A stretch of 64,000 bases of DNA, taken from NCBI GenBank assembly GCA_928212115.1, contig CAKMRJ010005523.1, positions 98,873,346-98,937,345 of the forward strand, written 5' to 3'. This stretch comes from Lactuca virosa. Its lineage: Eukaryota; Streptophyta; Magnoliopsida; Asterales; Asteraceae. Of the stretch, positions 23,220-34,720 are shown piece by piece. The notes beneath the pieces are model-generated. The model was not told where the DNA came from, ran no database searches, and was given only the letters and a program-made list of their open reading frames with translations. Position 1 is the stretch's first letter. The number at the start of each line of letters is the position of its first letter. Position numbers and translations under genes: made by a program.

Positions 23220-23990
23220 TGTTGGATATAGTGTCTAAGTCCATAACTATATTTGGTATGTACTTGACCCGACCCGGCATGGTCCATTTGGGTTGCACTT
23301 CACCCAACAAATTTATGGATAATCGTTTGAGAATAGTATAAGTTATGATTTATTAATATATTATAAGTCCTAATATATTAATATAAAAATAATATTATTT
23401 AATTAGTATTGATCTATAATTAATTTAGAATTAATTTAGAGATCAAAAGTATGACTAATTAAATATGGGCTCTTGTATTTATATAGTGTGGGCCTAATGC
23501 TTATTTGGAATGGGCTAGGCTTGCATGGAAAGTCCATGGATACTCCATGGAGCTTTAACCCATGGATCTCATGGAATGAAAAGACATGGGTATTAGGGTT
23601 TACATGGATGTAACCCTAATCCACCACACTATATAAAGGAGGCTTTGGTTCTTGAAATTGTACTAGAGTTGATGTGTGTAAACAAAGAGGGCCGATTTCA
23701 AGAAGTTTGTGACTATTCTCTCAAGTTTCCCAAGTTTGTGGTGATTTGTGACTTCCATTTGAGGCATCCACATGATGGTGTTAGGCTCTCAAACTCCAGC
23801 AATCAACTACTACTACAAACAAGTAAGTAATTCTACTAGTTTTAATTGATTCAAGTACCCCATGCCATGCTAGTTAGGATAAGAACCTTGGAAAAATAAT
23901 TATTTGCATGTATCTTAGTCAAACATAGATCCAAGGGTTTCTAGGGTTGCATGTACAACATAGGAGTGTTAGAATGCTCAAAAACCCACC
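23220..23990 (+). repeat. Copia LTR 2, running into assembly gap
   Basis: Shares variants AACAAAGAGGG and GGTGTTAGG with LTR 4, as a 3' LTR would. It ends AACCCACC at the gap instead of AACCCATCA. Confidence 0.88.
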
Positions 23991-24000
23991 NNNNNNNNNN
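23991..24000. other. Assembly gap (10 N) with overlapping contig ends
   Basis: The sequence after the gap (24001 on) restarts at the equivalent of 23096, so about 890 bp on each side of the Ns represent the same part of the element. Confidence 0.95.
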
Positions 24001-24124
24001 TTATATGATCACTTATCTAAAATGGCGCTTCATAGTTCAACAGAGTTTAAAGAGCTACGATTGCTGATCGGTTCCTGAAGTCATACTTGCACCTATAGTT
24101 ATTAGACTTATCCAAGTGGGAGAC
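24001..24124 (+). repeat. Duplicated tail of copia 3' UTR with PPT
   Basis: Matches 23096-23219 and 30909-31032 and ends with the polypurine tract AAGTGGGAGAC (24114-24124). It has no gag-pol upstream of it in this contig. Confidence 0.9.
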
Positions 24125-24886
24125 TGTTGGATATAGTGTCTAAGTCCATAACTATATTTGGTATGTACTTGACCCGACCCGGCATGGTCCATTTTGGTTG
24201 CACTTCACCCGAACAATTTATGGATAATCGTTTGAGAATAGTATAAGTTATGATTTATTAAATATATATAAGTCCTAATATATTAATATAAAATCATATT
24301 ATTTAATTAGTATTGATCTATAATTAATTTAGAATTAATTTAGAGATCAAAAGTATGACTAATTAAATATGGGCTCTTGTATTTATATAGTGTGGGCTAA
24401 TGCTTATTTGGAATGGGCTAGGCTTGCATGGAAAGTCCATGGATACTCCATGGAGCTTTAACCCATGGATCTCATGGAATGAAAAGACATGGGTATTAGG
24501 GTTTACATGGATGTAACCCTAATCCACCACACTATATAAAGGAGGCTTTGGTTCTTGAAATTGTACTAGTTGAGTGTGTAACTTAGAGGGCCGATTTCAA
24601 GAAGTTTGTGACTATTCTCTCAAGTTTTCCAAGTTTGTGGTGATTTGTGACTTCCATTTGAGGCATCCACATTATTGGTGCTAGGCTCTCAAACTCCAAG
24701 CAATCAACTACTACTACAAGGTAAGTAATTCTACTAGTTTATTTGATTCAAGTACCCCATGCCATGCTAGTTAGGATAAGAACCTTGGAAAAATAATTAT
24801 TTGCATGTATCTAGTCAAACATAGATCCAAGGTTTCTAGGGTTGCATGTACACCATAGGAGTGTTAGAATGCTCAAAAACCCATCA
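24125..24886 (+). repeat. Copia LTR 3 (5' LTR of copy 2)
   Basis: 762 bp, TG...CA. TATA box 24533-24540. A perfect splice donor, CAAG|GTAAGT, lies at 24720/24721 in the presumed U5. Variants AACTTAGAGGG and GGTGCTAGG match LTR 1. Confidence 0.93.
24533..24540 (+). promoter_or_regulatory. TATA box in copia LTR 3
   Basis: TATATAAA within CACTATATAAAGGAGG, about 190 bp upstream of the U5 splice donor. Confidence 0.65.
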
Positions 24887-24887
24887 G

Positions 24888-24900
24888 TGGTATCAGAGCC
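24888..24900 (+). other. Primer-binding site, copia copy 2
   Basis: TGGTATCAGAGCC, one base after LTR 3. Confidence 0.92.
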
Positions 24901-24923
24901 GGTTTGTTTATTTGATACTTGAT

Positions 24924-24925
<2 letters not shown>

Positions 24926-24964
<39 letters not shown>
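24926..24964 (+). repeat. Run of 39 A in copia leader, copy 2
   Basis: Same length and context as 17084-17122. The related minus-strand copia has a palindrome-bearing block here instead (54296-54556). Confidence 0.95.
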
Positions 24965-24966
<2 letters not shown>

Positions 24967-25713
24967 TGAAAATCGAAGTTTTGTTCAAAAGTCGTATCAA
25001 AATTTCAAGTTTGGTATATGTACTTACGATTCTTGAAATTTTTTGATATGAACATTCATAAACATATGAGTTTAGAAGATCATAGAAATTATGTGCTAAT
25101 AATTGATTAGATTAATTCTTGATCTTTATGTGTTTTAATGGAGTCCATAACTAGTTCTTAAGTTATGGATAACCAAAAGTCACATTTATAAATAACCATT
25201 AAAAGAACACATAGGTTACAAAAAATGAAGAGTCTTCATTTTTAATAACCATTAACTCATAAGTTATGAGAAATGAAAAGTTTTGAAAGTTTACAAAACT
25301 TGCCCTCAAGTTTTGGAACATGTAAAGTCATATTAAAAACTTAGTTCCAACCCCTAGAATTTTAAAAGTTAAATTCAACCCTTATATTTATAATATTATA
25401 AGTTTAATAATAGTTAATATGTATAAGATCAAGTCGTCTTACCGCTAGTACGCCTCATTCACGAAGCCGGTCTATAAGGGGTATAAGGGTGTTGCCTATA
25501 AAATGGCAACTTAATGGGTGTCCACTCTCACCCACCACGCTTCCTTGATCGGTGGAGGGTCGTTAGCCGAACGGGTAGGACAAGGACTTATAAATTCTCA
25601 TTAAAAGTATAATGAAATACTAAAGTAACTAAACTTTATTGAATTCCCAATCTTAGTTATTTTAGGAAAATGTGAATAAGTGCTAATCCATGAAATTACA
25701 CTTTACACTTTGT

Positions 25714-25837
25714 TTAAGTCGTTAGTGGAGCGTGTGTGGTTAACCGGCACACTAACTGAACTTAACAAGGTAGTAAAGGGTGACTTAATGTTTATCATAG
25801 TATCGATGGAGCGTGTGTGGTTAACCGGCACATCGAT
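25714..25837 (+). ncRNA. Twin-hairpin RNA element in copia leader, copy 2
   Basis: Hairpin A: outer TTAAGT (25714-25719)/ACTTAA (25760-25765), inner GTTAGTG (25721-25727)/CACTAAC (25750-25756). Hairpin B: ATCGATG (25802-25808)/CATCGAT (25831-25837). The loops 25728-25749 and 25809-25830 are identical 22-mers with core TGGTTAACCGG. Could serve packaging, dimerisation or translation; untested. Confidence 0.6.
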
Positions 25838-26209
25838 TGAGGGGTAATACATTAAGGGTACCAAGTAATTTGCATGGTTACTTCACACCTTGTTTTGTGA
25901 TCCTCGGCATCCCAGTCACAAAACTTGAAGGGCACACTCGAGATTGAAACATGCCATTGAAGAAAGTTCAATGAATCTCAAAGAATCTAGGAGTTTCTAA
26001 ACCAATTAAAACCTAATAAATATTTCGTTTTTCATGGTGGAAATTGGTGAATCGTCATTCACCTACCTTCAAATATCTTATAGCTTAGATTACGGCATCC
26101 CTCTTCTAAGTTATAAAATTGTGTTGGGTCCTAGCCTTAATATTACATTTGGGTGTTTTGTTAAGGACTATCTCTATATCTAATCTAATCTATTCCCTCT
26201 TCTTTTCAG

Positions 26210-27099
26210 ATGTCTTCCAATAACAATGCTTCTGGCTCAAACCCTACTAGCTCCTTCTCTCTCATGAATCTTTGTGGGAGAGTCATCTTTGATGGGTCCA
26301 ACTTTACAGATTGGATCAGAAACATCAGGATGGTCACTCGGTATGAGAACAAAGAATATGTTCTCGACAAGGAGCTGAAGGTACCCGAGCCAACTGCTAC
26401 TCCTGAAGAGCTTGCTGAATATGAGGTACATGAAAGAGATGCTACAAAAGTGGCATGCATCATGATGGCCACCATGACAGCCGAGCTCCAAAAGTCCTAT
26501 GAGGACTATTATCCTTTTGAGATGCACCAGGACTTGATGGACCGCTACCATCAAAGTGCTCGTCAAGAGCGATATGAAATAATCTCCTCCATGATAACAA
26601 CCCGATGAAGGATGGTGAACCCATCACGGGCCACATGCAGAAAATGCAAAGGTATGTGGACCGTTTACTGAAGCTGAATGTGAACTTCCCTGAGGAGTTA
26701 GCAATAGACATCATTTTGCACTCCTTGCCATCGGTTATGATCAATTCCGCATGACATATCACATGAACAAGGAAGAAGTCACCCTCAGCAAACTTCAAGG
26801 ACTCTTGAAGACCGCCGAAAGTGGTCTAAAGGGTAAGTCGGTTGTTACTACTACTCCTCTCCTACTCCAACTGCGGCCAATGTCTTGGCAATCGGGCATG
26901 GCAAAGGGAAGAAGAGAAAGAACCCTTCTAAGGGTACCAAGGGTAAGACCCTTGAAGGCTCCTCTTCAAGCAAAACCAAGAAAGGTTTTGTCACTCCTTC
27001 TGCTAACCCTAATGAGGCTGAATGCTTCTATTGCCATGAAAAGTCGCACTGGAAGCGAAACTGCCCAAAGTACCAGCAAGATTTGAAGGATGGAAAGTA
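26210..27099 (+). pseudogene. gag: Copia gag, copy 2, few frameshifts
   Basis: Starts at the ATG touching the CAG acceptor. The first 132 codons are open: RVIFDGSNFTDWIRNIRMVT, KEYVLDKELK, KVACIMMATMTAELQKSYED, HQDLMDRYHQSARQERYEII. A base is missing near 26605 (TTR then stop); the frame resumes with MTYHMNKEEVTLSKLQGLLK (26751) and the CCHC knuckle CFYCHEKSHWKRNC (27025-27066). It is the particle protein of the element. Better preserved than copy 1. Confidence 0.85.
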
Positions 27100-30000
27100 A
27101 AACCCACCATGCAGGTATATACACTATATTGTCTAATAACTCACCTCATTCTAAGTCTTGGGTCCTTGATACAGGTTGGTATTCACATATGTTGTGATTT
27201 GCAGGGACTAAAAAGAAGTGAGAATGTGGAGCAGGGAAAGATAAACTTGATCATGGGAAACAGGAAAGCTTCACCTGTCACCAAGATAGGAGTTTATTCC
27301 TTAGTGCTAAATAGTGGGTTTACATTAGATTTGAATAAATGTTATTATTCGCCAGAAATGGCAAGAAATGTTATTTCCTTTCATGCATTGTATAAACAAG
27401 GTTTTACCTTTTATTTTGATAATAATAATGGTAGTATTGATGCTTTCTTTAATAATGTTCTTTATTTAAAGCATTACCTTGTGATGGCGTGTATGAAACT
27501 GTATCTGTTGTAGATAATCTAGGAAATAATGTATTGTGTATTAACTCTTCCACTAGCTTAGATAAAGCATCCTTATGGCATTGTCGTCTTGGACATGTAA
27601 GCAAGAAACGCATAGGCCAACTCCAAAAGGATGGAGTCTTGGAGTCATTTGACCTAAAGTCAGATGATAGTTGTGAATCTTGTTTGCTTGGTAAAATGAC
27701 AAAGTCACCTTTACTGGCACTTGTGCTAGGGGTGAAGGTTTGTTGGACCTCATACACACGGATGTGTGTGGACCCTTCAGAACCGCCACAAGAGATGCTA
27801 ATCGGTTCTATGTGACTTTTACTGATGATTTTAGTAGATATGGATATGTCTACCTAATCAAGCATAAGTCAGAAACCTTTGAGAAATTCAAAGAGTTTAA
27901 GCAAGAAGTGGAGAATCAGTTGGGCAGGAACATTAAGATGCTTCGATCCGATCGTGGTGGTGAGTATCTTAGTACTGAGTTCCTTGACTATCTTAAGGAA
28001 TGTGGGATTGTCTCACAATTGACACCTCCTAGGACACCACAGTTGAATGGTGTAGCTGAGAGGCGCAATCGGACCTTGTTGGACATGGTTCGTTCCATGA
28101 TGAGTCGAGCTTCGCTACCAATCTCATTTTGGGGGTATGCCTTAGAGACTGCCGCCCATATCCTTAATCTAGTCCCTACAAAGAAGGTTGCCAAAACACC
28201 TCACGAGGTGTGGACTGGAAAAGTTCCCAATCTAGACCACATCAAGATTTGGGGTTGCGAGGCTTTCGTGAGACGCGAGACTCACGAAAGCTCGAACCCC
28301 GAAGCGAAAGGTGTATTTTCATCGGCTACCCACAGAAATCCTTTGGTTACATCTTCTAAACAGACCCAGTGATAATGTGGTCTTTGTAGCAAGAAGAGGA
28401 TTCTTTCGAGAGAGAGAATTGGGAGGCAAAGAGACCTTGAGGAAATTCAGGAAATCAAGAGTCAAGTGGTGAAGGAACCTCAAACCCTAGCCCTCAACCT
28501 GAGGAGGAAAACTCCTGTTGAGCCGACTGAAGAATCTATACCTCTGAGGCGTTCCACCAGAGTTAGGAATGCACCTGAGCATTATTATGGTTTTCATATT
28601 ACTGCAGAAGGTGAGACACTTATCAGTGATAACACACTGGTAAATCTGGATGAGCCTAACAGCTACACGGAAGCCATGGCAGGCCCTGAGGCTGCTAAAT
28701 GGAAAGAGGCTATGGATAGCGAGATACAGTCCATGTATGACAATCAAGTTTGGAACTTGGTTGACAATGTACCTGATCGTAAGATAGTTGGGTGCAAATG
28801 GATCTTCAAGAAGAAGACCGACATGGATGGTAATGTACACACTTATAAGGCACGACTGGTTGCAAAGGGTTATTCTCAAACTCCGGGAGTTGATTATGAT
28901 GAGACCTTTTCACCAGTGGCCAAGATTAAGTCTATTAGGGTTCTGTTAGCCATTGCTGCATTTCATGATTATGAAATATGGCAAATGGATGTCAAAACCG
29001 CTTTCCTTAATGGAAAGTTGGCTGAAGATGTTTACATGGTTCAGCCAGAGGGTTTTGTCAGTACAGAGTACCCCAGTAAGTGTGTAAGCTCGAGAAATCC
29101 ATTTATGGATTAAAACAGGCACCTCGCAGATGGAATCTTTGCTTTGATGAGAAAATCAAAGAATTTGGCTTTTCAAGGAGTGGGAGTATAGTCAGCTTTT
29201 TGGTACTGTATGTGGATGACATACTACTCATAGGAAATGACATCCCAACCCTGCAGGAAGTAAAGTCCTGGCTTGGGAAGTGTTTCGCTATGAAGGACCT
29301 TGGAGAAGCTGCCTATATCCTAGGGATAAGGATTTTGAGAAACAGGAGTAAAGACTAATTGGACTTAGTCAAAGCACCTATGTGGACAAAGTGTTGAAAA
29401 GGTTCAACATGCATAACTCCAAGAAAGGAGAGTTACCCATCCAGAGTAACGCCAGATTGAGTAAGACACAAAGCCCTAGTACTGAGGCTGAGATAGCAGA
29501 AATGAGTCGAATACCTTATGCTTCAGCTGTAGGATCGATCATGTATGCTATGACGTGTACTCGACCTGATGTAGCCTTTGCTTTGAGCATGGTTAGCAGG
29601 TATCAGGGGAACCCTGGCAAGGCACACTGGACTGCGGTAAAGAATATCCTCAAGTACCTACGGAGGACTAAGGACTGGGTCCTTACCCTCGGTGGCAGTG
29701 AGGACTTGAGAGTTGTAGGTACAGTGATGCTAGCTTTCAGACTGACAGGGAAATTTCCGCTCTCAGTCGGGCTGGGTCTTTACTCTAAACGGAGGGGCAA
29801 TTACTTGGAAAAGTTCCAAGCAGGAGACAGTGGCTGATTCCACTTGTGAATCAGAGTATATAGCAGCAAGCGAGGCAGCAAAGGAGGCTATATGGCTAAA
29901 GAACTTCATCGGAGACCTTGGAGTTGTACCAGCTATAAAGGAGCCAATGGAGATTTTCTGTGACAGCAATAGTGCGGTTGCCTTAGCCAAGGAACCAAAG

Positions 30001-30197
30001 ATCATGGGAGATCCAGACACATTGACAGAAAATATCACTTCATTAGACATCGAATAGAAGAAGGAATCCTCGTGGCAAAGAGGGTATCATCGGATGAGAA
30101 CCCAGCAGATCCCCTCACGAAGGAACTGACTCGGGCTAAGCATCTCCAGCATGCTCGGAGCATAGGGCTGAAGGATGATATTAGTTTTAGTAGTTAG
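27100..30197 (+). pseudogene. pol: Copia pol, copy 2: protease, integrase, RT, RNase H
   Basis: The protease is damaged near 27170 (DTGCG expected, two bases lost). Pre-integrase DKASLWHCRLGHVSKKRIGQ and CESCLLGKMTKSP follow. The integrase core has LIHTDVCGPF, MLRSDRGGEYL and PQLNGVAERRNRTLL, so all three DDE residues are visible. RT: VGCKWIFKKKTDMDGNVHTY, YDETFSPVAKIKSIRVLLAI, WQMDVKTAFLNG and the intact box LYVDDILLIGND (29208). RNase H: YASAVGSIMYAMTCTRPDVA, SKQ…ADSTCESEYIAASEA, ending ADPLTKEL and ISFSS* at 30197. Frameshifts near 28300, 28430, 29090, 29350, 29720 and 30000 prevent a single product. Confidence 0.87.
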
Positions 30198-31032
30198 ATA
30201 ATCTTGAAATTTGTAAAATGTAATTGACATTTGATGATAAATAAAAGCTGTTATTTATGAGTAAAGTGTAGCTATCTCTTGTCAATCGTTTACTATTATT
30301 TCTTTTTGCATGTTTTGACTTCCAGAATAATTATGTTATGGTTTATATCATATTATTCAAACTCTCCACAGTCGGTCATATGTTGGAAGTAGATATGAAT
30401 CAAGACTGTCATGGGTTGGCTTGTAGAGGTCTAAGATGTTAGACAAAGCGGGGCTACAACACTCATGAGTGCTCATAAGTTCTGAGTATTGGATTCAACC
30501 CACGCTCACTTGTATCACTTCATGGAATTTATCTCGAGTGATCGTGAGACGGTAATATCATATAAGTCTTCAAACCTAGAGATATGATTTGTTGCCTATG
30601 AGTTGGTTATGCATTGATTGCACAAAAACGCATTGGTAACTCGATGTTATAAATCGTGCTTTTATGTGTAATTCAACAAGTAGGAGCAAACATATGAGTC
30701 GAAGTTTATCTGTTCCTTCTAGGATTAGAAGCGATATCTGGGCCCCTCGATGATTTTGTTTTGACCTATGTACCGGGCCCGGTCAGAACTAAATTGATGT
30801 GTTCAGTTAAGTTCTATGTCAAACAAATCGAAAATCGGGAAACAAATGCTGGACAATAAGCAAGACCATGTTCCATGTATTTGTCCGGCTGATATCTAGA
30901 ACAGAGGATTATATGATCACTTATCTAAAATGGCGCTTCATAGTTCAACAGAGTTTAAAGAGCTACGATTGCTGATCGGTTCCTGAAGTCATACTTGCAC
31001 CTATAGTTATTAGACTTATCCAAGTGGGAGAC
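30198..31032 (+). other. Copia copy 2 3' UTR and polypurine tract
   Basis: Gene-free 835 bp matching 22384-23219. The PPT AAGTGGGAGAC is at 31022-31032, directly before LTR 4. Confidence 0.75.
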
Positions 31033-31796
31033 TGTTGGATATAGTGTCTAAGTCCATAACTATATTTGGTATGTACTTGACCCGACCCGGCATGGTCCAT
31101 TTGGGTTGCACTTCACCCGAACAATTATGGATAATCGTTTGAGAATAGTATAAGTTATGATTTATTAATATATTATAAGTCCTAATATATTAATATAAAA
31201 TCATATTATTTAATTAGTATTGATCTATAATTAATTTAGAATTAATTTAGAGATCAAAAGTATGACTAATTAAATATGGGCTCTTGTATTTATATAGTGT
31301 GGGCTAATGCTTATTTGGAATGGGCTAGGCTTGCATGGAAAGTCCATGGATACTCCATGGAGCTTTAACCCATGGATCTCATGGAAATGAAAAGACATGG
31401 GTATTAGGGTTACATGGATGTAACCCTAATCCACCACACTATATAAAGGAGGCTTTGGTTCTTGAAATTGTACTAGTTGATGTGTGTAAACAAAGAGGGC
31501 CGATTTCAAGAAGTTTGTGACTATTCTCTCAAGTTTCCAAGTTTGTGGTGATTTGTGACTTCCATTTGAGGCATCCACATTATTGGTGTTAGGCTCTCAA
31601 ACTCCAAGCAATCAACTACTACTACAAGGTAAGTAATTCTACTAGTTTTAATTGATTCAAGTACCCCATGCCATGCTAGTTAGGATAAGAACCTTGGAAA
31701 AATAATTATTTGCATGTATCTTAGTCAAACATAGATCCAAGGTTTCTAGGGTTGCATGTACACCATAGGAGTGTTAGAATGCTCAAAAACCCATCA
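31033..31796 (+). repeat. Copia LTR 4 (outer 3' LTR)
   Basis: 764 bp, TG...CA, followed by the duplication GTTGA and the resumed Tat RT. Variants match LTR 2 (AACAAAGAGGG, GGTGTTAGG) but also LTR 3 (TACACCATAGG). Confidence 0.93.
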
Positions 31797-31801
31797 GTTG
31801 A

Positions 31802-33102
31802 ATCCACTTAAATGCCACTTTGGGATGAAGTCGGGCAAGTTCCTTGGGTATATGGTAACCAAAAGAGGAATAGAAGCAAGCCTGGAGCAGATCAAAGCAA
31901 TCATCGATCTGAAATCTCCATCTTCAAAAAAAAGGCATCCAAAGGCTAACCGTAAGAGTAGCGGAAATCAACAGGTTCATTTCAAGATCCTTAGAAAGGT
32001 GTAAGCCCTTCTCTGATATCTTAAAGAAGAACAGGAGGTTTGAATTGACCGAAGAACACAGAGAAACTTCTCAGGAACTCAAAAGATACTTAAGTTTTGC
32101 GCCACTGCTAGTGAAGCCTATAGATGGAGAACCATTTCTCCTCTACCTCTCGGTATCCTCAAGTGCAGTAAGTGTTGTCCTTGACAAGGATCTTAACGGA
32201 GACCAACATCCTATCTACTATGTAAGTAAAAGTCTTCTGGATCCCGAGACAAGGTATTCTCATCTCGGAAAAATTAATTCTTGCATTAGTAACTACTTCC
32301 ACTAAAATAAGACATTACTTTGAGACACATACTATACATATGAAAACTAATTATCCTATTAAGAATGTGATGAGAAAACAAAAGATGTCAGGAAGGATGG
32401 AAAAACTGTCAGTGAAGTTAAGCATGTTTGACATCAAATATGAGCCAAGATCTGCCATAAAGTCACAAGCATTAGCAGACTTTGTGGCTGACTTTAGTTA
32501 TGATCTAAAAAACGTAGTAGACATTGAAGCTAAACAAATCATAGAAGAAGAACACTTGGGAAAATGGACCCTATTCACGGATGGAGCTTCAAACCAAAAA
32601 GGAACCGGGGTAGGGATCATACTAAAATCGCCACTGGGGTACATCCTACCCTAGGCAGTTACTTGCGAATTCAACGCAACCAACAACAAAGCAGAATATG
32701 AAGCACTCATCATGGGACTACAATTGGCTAAGGATCTGCATATGAAGGATCTTCAGATATTTGTTGATTTTTTATTATTAACCAATCAATTCAATGGATC
32801 TTATGCAGTGAAAGGTGAAAGATTAGCATTATACCTCGAGATCCTCAAAAAATTAGCCTCTGATTTTGAAAACTTTAGCCTAACCCACGTTCCCACGGAA
32901 GAAAACACAAAAGCAGATGCATTAGCCAACTTAGGATCCTCCCTAAGGATCCCACCAGAAATAAAGATCTCTATAACCCGCATAATAACTACAGCTATAG
33001 AAGCCCTTTCCGATAAACTTGATGATTCCGAAAAACCAATAAGTGTAGCATCCATCAGAGATCCTGACCCTCAGATCCCTCCTCAAAGGGATCCCGACGT
33101 AT
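31802..33102 (+). pseudogene. rt-rnh: Tat RT C-terminus, RNase H and second RNase H-like domain
   Basis: Continues the RT cut at 16285: LKCHFGMKSGKFLGYMVTKR, then a frameshift near 31930. RNase H: PFLLYLSVSSSAVSVVLDKD, PIYYVSKSLLDPETRYS. The second RNase H-like domain reads WTLFTDGASNQKGTGVGIIL, has a TAG at 32652-32654 (CAG to TAG is likely), then ATNNKAEYEALIMGLQLAKD, LTHVPTEENTKADALANLGS. Catalytic acidic residues in the DGA and AEYEAL motifs are retained. This archaeal-type extra RNase H is the marker of Tat elements. Confidence 0.83.
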
Positions 33103-33116
33103 AGTATCCTCAAAGA

Positions 33117-34364
33117 AGTCCACGATCATAGACCCAACCCATCATGAAGTATCTCCAAAATGGCACGATTCTAACAGAAGAAAAAAGAGAAAGAGAATTC
33201 GGAACAAGAGTCTCAAGATTCGTAATAATCCAAGGTAAACTCTATAAAAAGTCTATGGCAGGTCTATATCGTAGATGCTTAGAAGATCCTGAAGCTGCAG
33301 AAGTCTTGAAGGACATACATGAAGGAGACTGTGGCAATCACACTGGGGGAAGATCCTTATGCTCCAAGGTATTGCGAACAAGATACTACTGGCCAACCAT
33401 GAAGAGAGATTATTTTCTACATGCTCAAAAGTGTGATGCTTGCCAGAGACACAACAACATCCTACATCAACCAGCAGAACCTGTACATCCTATTATCTCC
33501 CCATGGCCATTCATGAAATGGGGAATGGATATAGTGGGAAAATTACCAATATCTCCAGAAGGAAAAGTCTTCATGTTGGTGATGACTAATTACTTCTCGA
33601 AGTGAATCAAAGCTGAAGCCTTCGTTCAGGTAAAAGACAAAGAGGTAGTTTCGTTTATTAAACATAATATCTTAACCAGGTTCAGGATCTCGACTGAAAT
33701 CATATGCGACAATGGATCCCAATTCATAAGCAATAGGACAAGATACTTTTGCAGGAGTTGGGGAATCAAAATGATGATGTCCACTCCTGGTCATCCCCAA
33801 GCTAATGGTCAAGCAGAATCTAGCAATAAGATCATAGTAAACAACTTGAAGAAAAGACTAGATAAAAAGAAAGGAAGATGGGCAGAAGAGCTTCCTTTCT
33901 TCCTATGGGCAGATATGACTACTTCTAAAGTAGCCACATGCCAGAACCCCTACTCCTTAGTGTTTGGAACAGAAGCAGTGATCCCTATCGAAGTAGTGAT
34001 CCCGACGGCAAGATACTTGCTCCAAAATCAAGAAAACAATGACAAGATACTATCCCAGGATCTTGACACTGTTGACGAACTCAGAGATCTTGCCAAGATA
34101 CGCATTGCTGCTCATCAAAAAAGTATCACCAAGGATTACAACAAGAACATAAAAGTCAGAAGGTTCCAAATAGGAGACTTGGTATTAAGGAAAACATTCC
34201 AAAACACCAAGGATCCTAGTGCAGGTAAATTAGCTCCTAAGTGGGAAGGACCATATCTCATATATGCTGAAGCGGGAAAAGGAGCATATTGGTTAGCAAC
34301 ACTTGAAGGAGACATTTTGACAAGATCCTGGAATGCTATACATCTCAAATTATACTATATGTAA
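33117..34364 (+). pseudogene. int: Tat integrase, degenerate
   Basis: Zinc region: HEGDCGNHTGGRSL … CDACQRHNN. Core: MKWGMDIVGKLP carries the first catalytic Asp; VMTNYFSK is followed by TGA (33603) where Trp is usual. The second Asp is in EIICDNGSQF (outside the long open frames), the Glu in ANGQAESSNKIIVNN. The open C-terminal part (33771-34364) includes FGTEAVIPIEVVIPTARY and FQIGDLVLRK and ends KLYYM*. No chromodomain follows, as expected for Tat. Confidence 0.83.
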
Positions 34365-34549
34365 ATAAGTTCGATTGATCTTCATCAAGACAAGGTGCAC
34401 ATGTTCTTTACCTTAAACTTTTCATCATTACTTATTTTCTCCTTGAATACATTACTAACTTAAGCATCGAAGGGGCATTATCTAGACTAACGCCCACCCC
34501 TAGCTAACGTTTGCTATGCAGAACGACGTACAGCTAAGGATCTCCATAA

Positions 34550-34720
34550 GTAATGATCGCAAAACTTGAGGATCCTCAAGGTTAAAGATCCTGAAACATA
34601 AGGATCCTCAAGATCCTGAAGGATAAGGATCCTCGAAGCTGAAGATCCTAAAACATAAGGATCCTCAAGATATTGAAACATAAGGATCCTCAAAATTGAA
34701 AATCCTGAAACATAAGGATC
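34550..34720 (+). repeat. AGGATCCT-rich imperfect repeats
   Basis: Phrases such as ACATAAGGATCCTCAAGAT recur about every 25-30 bp. The octamer AGGATCCT and its shorter forms are scattered through the rest of this Tat element too. Confidence 0.75.

Larger units (their letters stand above)
24721..26209 (+). other. Predicted leader intron of copia copy 2
   Basis: Donor AAG|GTAAGT at 24721 in the LTR; acceptor TCTTCTTTTCAG ending at 26209, immediately before the gag ATG at 26210. Removal would delete U5, PBS, the poly-A run and the twin hairpins from the gag-pol mRNA. Predicted from sequence only. Confidence 0.45.
16286..31796 (+). mobile_element. Ty1/copia cluster: two head-to-tail copies, four LTR sequences, assembly gap
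   Basis: Order: LTR (16286-17043), internal copy 1, LTR (23220-23990), ten Ns, a repeat of the last 124 bp of an internal region, LTR (24125-24886), internal copy 2, LTR (31033-31796). The outer ends TGTTGGATATAG and ACCCATCA are flanked by the duplication GTTGA (16281-16285, 31797-31801), and the split RT of the Tat element rejoins across it. So the whole block entered as one insertion event and was later doubled, or was doubled by the assembly. Domain order gag-protease-integrase-RT-RNase H is Ty1/copia; I could not fix the lineage. Confidence 0.88.
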
